Assembly: GCA_003242315.1 (NCBI GenBank)
Contig: QGUY01000167.1
Location: 1 to 8,817, forward strand
Length of the DNA stretch: 8,817 bases
Direction: 5' to 3'
Source: Bacteroidota bacterium
Lineage (GTDB): Bacteria > Bacteroidota > Bacteroidia > Cytophagales > Cyclobacteriaceae
How positions within the stretch are numbered: position 1 is the first letter of the stretch; every line of letters starts with the position of its first letter. The notes under the pieces were generated by a model. The model was given only the letters and a program-made list of their open reading frames with translations, had not been told where the DNA came from and did no database searches. Position numbers and translations under genes: made by a program. Shown piece after piece: positions 6,579-8,817 of the stretch.

Positions 6579-7037
6579 TCAGGTCTCGCGTTGCAATTCA
6601 TAGGCCTCATCGATGAGCAGGTTGCCGCCCTGTGCGGCAGCCACCGCCAGCTCGTCACATCGTTCGTTTTCGGGGTGGCCAGCATGGCCTCTTACCCAAA
6701 CGAATTCCGGTTTGTATTTCTCGTGTAGTGGGATGTAGCGTTTCCAGAGGTCGACATTGGCCGTCTTCTTAAAGTTCTTTTTTTCCCAGTTCCACAACCA
6801 CCCCTTCTTGATGGCGTTGACAACGTATTCCGAATCCGAATAAATTTTCACCGGGATACCTTCCTTCTTCAAAGCTTCAAGTGCGACGATAACGGCAAGT
6901 AATTCCATCCGGTTGTTGGTGGTAAGCCGATAACCTTGCGACAATTCGCGATAGTAATTGCCGTATCGCATAATGACGCCATAGCCACCTGGTCCGGGGT
7001 TTCCCTGCGCCGCACCGTCCGTAAAAATTTCGATCAT
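6579..7037 (-). CDS. rnhA: Ribonuclease HI
   Basis: The product is 152 aa, a full-length RNase HI that cleaves the RNA strand of RNA-DNA hybrids in the cytosol, clearing R-loops and RNA primers. The metal-binding carboxylates are all present: Asp7 (IFTDGAA), Glu45 (NNRMELLA), Asp68 (YSDSEYV) and Asp128 (NERCDELA). His118 in RGHAGHPENERCDELA corresponds to the flexible catalytic histidine of the E. coli enzyme. The basic hybrid-binding region with WLWNWEKKNFKK (80-91) is retained. It is the last gene of the aroQ-marC family-rnhA unit, and its ATG overlaps the upstream stop codon in an ATGA, which suggests translational coupling. Its 3' end faces that of the propeller gene with 18 bp between. 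Confidence 0.97.
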   Translation of the reverse strand: MIEIFTDGAAQGNPGPGGYGVIMRYGNYYRELSQGYRLTTNNRMELLAVIVALEALKKEGIPVKIYSDSEYVVNAIKKGWLWNWEKKNFKKTANVDLWKRYIPLHEKYKPEFVWVRGHAGHPENERCDELAVAAAQGGNLLIDEAYELQRET

Positions 7038-7603
7038 AAGGCGAGGTTCGATTTAAAAATCTTCACCGCGATGGCGAGCAGGATGATGCCGAAAACGCGC
7101 CGCAGCACGGCGAATCCAGAATTGCCAATAACGCGCTCAAGCCATGCAGATGAACGAAGAACTACATAGACAAAAATGAGATTGATCACAATGCCAATGA
7201 GAATGCTGATTTCAGAGTACACCGATCTTAATGACAGAATCGTAGTTAGTGTTCCTGCTCCGGCGATTATAGGAAAGGCCAGCGGTACGATCGATCCGGA
7301 GCCGTGCGCGTTCGGATCGTCTTTCATCAGGGTTATCCCAAGTATCATTTCCATGGCGACGATAAACATTACGATCGCACCGGCTACCGCAAAGGATGCA
7401 ATGTCAAGGCTAAACAACGCCAGCACGGACTGTCCCAGGTAGAGGAAAACAATCATCAGAATACCTGCTATGAACGTTGTCTTTTCTTCATGGATCGCGC
7501 CTTCGCGCCTGCGGATGGCTACAATGATGGGAACAGACCCCAGCACGTCGATCACGGAAAACAGCGTGAGTGTTACGGTGGAGATTTCCTTAAGGTTAAG
7601 CAC
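7034..7603 (-). CDS. MarC family (UPF0056) inner membrane protein
   Basis: The product is 189 aa, with about six predicted membrane helices (roughly 8-30, 42-64, 69-92, 105-125, 131-150 and 165-184). Family hallmarks are SVIDVLGSVPIIVAI in the first helix, AGAIVMFIVAMEMILG in the third, VPLAFPIIAGAGTLTTI in the fourth, and GFAVLRRVFGIILLAIAVK at the end. The MarC/YhgN family is widespread and of unknown molecular function; the early link to multiple antibiotic resistance was not upheld for E. coli MarC. The start is a GTG at 7603: no in-frame ATG occurs nearby, the next internal Met is well inside the second helix, and the N-terminus aligns by eye with family proteins. It begins 14 nt after the aroQ stop and ends overlapping the rnhA start, so it is very probably co-transcribed with both. 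Confidence 0.9.
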   Translation of the reverse strand: MLNLKEISTVTLTLFSVIDVLGSVPIIVAIRRREGAIHEEKTTFIAGILMIVFLYLGQSVLALFSLDIASFAVAGAIVMFIVAMEMILGITLMKDDPNAHGSGSIVPLAFPIIAGAGTLTTILSLRSVYSEISILIGIVINLIFVYVVLRSSAWLERVIGNSGFAVLRRVFGIILLAIAVKIFKSNLAL

Positions 7604-7617
7604 GATGCTGAAATGGT

Positions 7618-8049
7618 TTATGTTGCCTGGAGTTTGAGCATAAAGTATGTCAGGGCCAGAGAATAGCTTTCAAGACCAAACCCTGATATGATTCCGACAC
7701 ACTTTGAGGTGATGATACTCTTGTGCCTAAACTCTTCCCGTGCGTACACATTCGATATGTGAACTTCGACGACAGGAGTTTTGATGGCTGCGATGGCATC
7801 GTGAATTGCAACGGACGTATGCGTGTATGCGCCAGCGTTGAGAATGATGCCATCGTAACTGAATCCTACTTCCTGGATCTTGCTTACGAGCTCACCTTCA
7901 ATATTGGATTGAAAATAGTGTATCTCGGTTGGTGAAAACCGTTTTCTTAATGTGTCAAGGAACGCCTCGAAGGACTGGTTTCCGTACACGTCGGGTTCCC
8001 GCTTGCCCAGGAGGTTCAGGTTGGGACCGTTGATGATCTGTATCTTCAT
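7618..8049 (-). CDS. aroQ: Type II 3-dehydroquinate dehydratase
   Basis: The product is 143 aa, the usual length. The enzyme dehydrates 3-dehydroquinate to 3-dehydroshikimate, the third step of the shikimate pathway to aromatic amino acids. The type II signature is complete: NGPNLNLLGKREPDVYG (7-23) with Arg17 and catalytic Tyr22, QSNIEGELV (47-55), NAGAYTHTSVAIHDAI (71-86) with Asn71 and His77, and EVHISNVYAREEFRHKS (95-111) with Glu95, His97 and Arg108. GFGLESY (123-129) closes the active-site fold. By family homology it should assemble as a dodecamer. The ATG at 8049 begins the first strand (MKIQIING). It leads the operon with the MarC family gene and rnhA and is divergent from xerD, an arrangement I recall from other Bacteroidota genomes. 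Confidence 0.97.
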   Translation of the reverse strand: MKIQIINGPNLNLLGKREPDVYGNQSFEAFLDTLRKRFSPTEIHYFQSNIEGELVSKIQEVGFSYDGIILNAGAYTHTSVAIHDAIAAIKTPVVEVHISNVYAREEFRHKSIITSKCVGIISGFGLESYSLALTYFMLKLQAT

Positions 8050-8065
8050 AGCCTTAATCGCCGAG

Positions 8066-8073
8066 CCAATTTA
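8066..8073 (-). promoter_or_regulatory. Candidate -7 box for the aroQ operon (near match)
   Basis: The minus-strand bases TAAATTGG match five of six fixed positions of TAnnTTTG. The box ends 16 nt upstream of the aroQ ATG, implying a leader of about 10 nt. A GC-rich inverted repeat (CCGGG, 5-nt loop, CCCGG; 8083-8097) lies about 10 nt upstream, where a -33 element would be expected; no TTG is seen there. Confidence 0.33.
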
Positions 8074-8102
8074 GTCATTTTTCCGGGGGCGGCCCGGTAC
8101 AT

Positions 8103-8120
8103 CGTCAGCAGCTGATGACG
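8103..8120. promoter_or_regulatory. 18-bp imperfect palindrome at the xerD promoter
   Basis: CGTCAGCAGCTGATGACG pairs at eight of nine positions around a central CAGCTG; only 8108/8115 mismatch. It ends 2 bp before the candidate xerD -7 box, so a protein bound here would cover the -33 region. It lies about 54 bp from the aroQ start and could serve either divergent gene. I read it as an operator-like site; the binding protein is unknown. Confidence 0.4.
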
Positions 8121-8122
8121 GA

Positions 8123-8130
8123 TAAATTTG
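8123..8130 (+). promoter_or_regulatory. Candidate -7 box for xerD
   Basis: TAAATTTG is an exact match to TAnnTTTG and ends 17 nt before the xerD ATG at 8148, giving a leader of roughly 10-13 nt. No TTG lies at the expected -33 distance; that region is filled by the palindrome at 8103-8120. Confidence 0.45.
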
Positions 8131-8147
8131 CAACTTTGGACTGGCCT

Positions 8148-8817
8148 ATGGACAAAATCTGGGATGTTCATATCAAACACTTTGGCAATTTCCTGAGGGT
8201 TGAGCGATCGCTCGCAGCGAATTCTGTGGAGGCTTACCTTCACGACGTTGGCCTGTTGAAGCAGTTTGCTCAATCCAGACGACCCAAACTGACGCCATTA
8301 ACGCTGAAGACTGCCGATGTGCGGGACTTTCTGCAGTTTCTCAACGAATTGGGCATCGGCGCGAGCAGTCAGGCGAGAATCCTGTCGGGGTTGAAGTCGT
8401 TCTGCCGCTACCTTGTCGATGAAGAGCTCATCGACAGAAATCCGACCGACCTGATTGAAGGACCCAGGCTGGGCAGGAAACTGCCTGAACCCCTGGATTA
8501 CCATGAGATCGTCCGAATGCTGGAAGCCATTGATCTCTCGACGCCCGAAGGTTCACGCAACCGGGCTATGCTGGAGGTGTTGTACAGTTCCGGATTGCGC
8601 GTGTCGGAACTGGTGACATTGCAACTGAATAACCTGTATTTTGATTCGGGCCTTTTGCGCGTGGTTGGGAAAGGAAACAAGGAGCGCCTAGTGCCGATTG
8701 GGAGGGAGGCCATCAAGTTTGTGCGTATATATATAGAGCAGGTACGTGGCCGTGCACCTCACAAACCGCCACAAAAAGGTCATGAATCGTATGTTTTTCT
8801 GAACCGCAACGGCAGGG
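8148..8817 (+). CDS. xerD: Tyrosine site-specific recombinase XerD, C-terminus cut by window edge
   Basis: The first 223 of an expected roughly 300 residues are present. XerD works with a partner recombinase at the dif site to resolve chromosome dimers at division. The SAM-like core-binding domain occupies about 1-105 (FLRVERSLAANSVEAYLHDVGLL; ARILSGLKSFCRYLVDEELIDRNP). The catalytic domain begins near 112 (LPEPLDYHEIVRMLEAI). Catalytic Arg151 is in YSSGLRVSEL and Lys175 in VVGKGNKERLVPIG, each three residues from the E. coli XerD positions. The HxxR, His and nucleophilic Tyr lie beyond the window. XerD rather than XerC is inferred from the N-terminal sequence and the divergent aroQ neighbour; a XerC-like or single-recombinase identity is not excluded. 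The ATG at 8148 gives the standard N-terminus. No Shine-Dalgarno sequence is seen. Confidence 0.9.
   Translation, partial: MDKIWDVHIKHFGNFLRVERSLAANSVEAYLHDVGLLKQFAQSRRPKLTPLTLKTADVRDFLQFLNELGIGASSQARILSGLKSFCRYLVDEELIDRNPTDLIEGPRLGRKLPEPLDYHEIVRMLEAIDLSTPEGSRNRAMLEVLYSSGLRVSELVTLQLNNLYFDSGLLRVVGKGNKERLVPIGREAIKFVRIYIEQVRGRAPHKPPQKGHESYVFLNRNGR

Noticed and set aside
8046..8273. 75-aa open frame on the minus strand directly upstream of aroQ
   Set aside because: It overlaps the start of xerD in antisense and the divergent promoter gap. The 4-nt overlap with the aroQ start looked operon-like, but the protein has no family features and xerD is clearly the real gene.
1..8817. CRISPR array, insertion sequence, phage, tRNA/rRNA or toxin-antitoxin module
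   Set aside because: I saw no spaced repeats, terminal inverted repeats, transposase, clover-leaf sequence or small paired ORFs. The tyrosine recombinase is the housekeeping Xer type, not an integrase beside an attachment site.

Overview
The window looks like an ordinary chromosomal segment of a Bacteroidota bacterium, probably of the Cytophagales/Cytophagia type with mid-range GC. This is inferred from three things. No start codon has a convincing Shine-Dalgarno sequence. Exact or near copies of the Bacteroidota -7 promoter box (TAnnTTTG) lie in the intergenic gaps. The gene content also fits: a divergent aroQ/xerD pair, a LYS9-like saccharopine dehydrogenase, and a HAMP-GAF coiled-coil sensor near cheR. 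Species-level assignment is not possible from the sequence alone.

Layout, left to right. Positions 1-2921 are read leftwards: a cytidine deaminase (cdd), then 17 bp later a two-TM HAMP/GAF signalling protein with no visible output domain, then a 174-bp gap with a GC-rich hairpin and a candidate promoter, then a CheR-type methyltransferase cut by the left edge. A 102-bp divergent gap follows. Positions 3024-6560 are read rightwards: a saccharopine dehydrogenase/reductase family enzyme, a 156-bp gap with two perfect short inverted repeats, and a secreted PQQ-like beta-propeller protein with an alanine-rich helical insertion. Positions 6579-8049 are read leftwards as a compact aroQ-marC family-rnhA operon (14-bp gap, then ATGA overlap), converging on the propeller gene with only 18 bp between. 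A 98-bp divergent gap with palindromes and two candidate promoters leads to xerD, read rightwards and cut by the right edge.

Functionally this is mostly housekeeping: pyrimidine salvage, the shikimate pathway, RNA-DNA hybrid removal and chromosome dimer resolution. Added to that are a possible chemosensory-type pair (HAMP-GAF protein and CheR) and one uncharacterised exported propeller protein. I see no CRISPR array, transposon, phage gene, tRNA, rRNA or toxin-antitoxin module, and no clear new multi-gene system. The most worthwhile leads are the helical insertion in the propeller, the output-less sensor next to cheR, and the repeated arrangement of short palindromes next to -7-like boxes. 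No gap between genes exceeds 174 bp.
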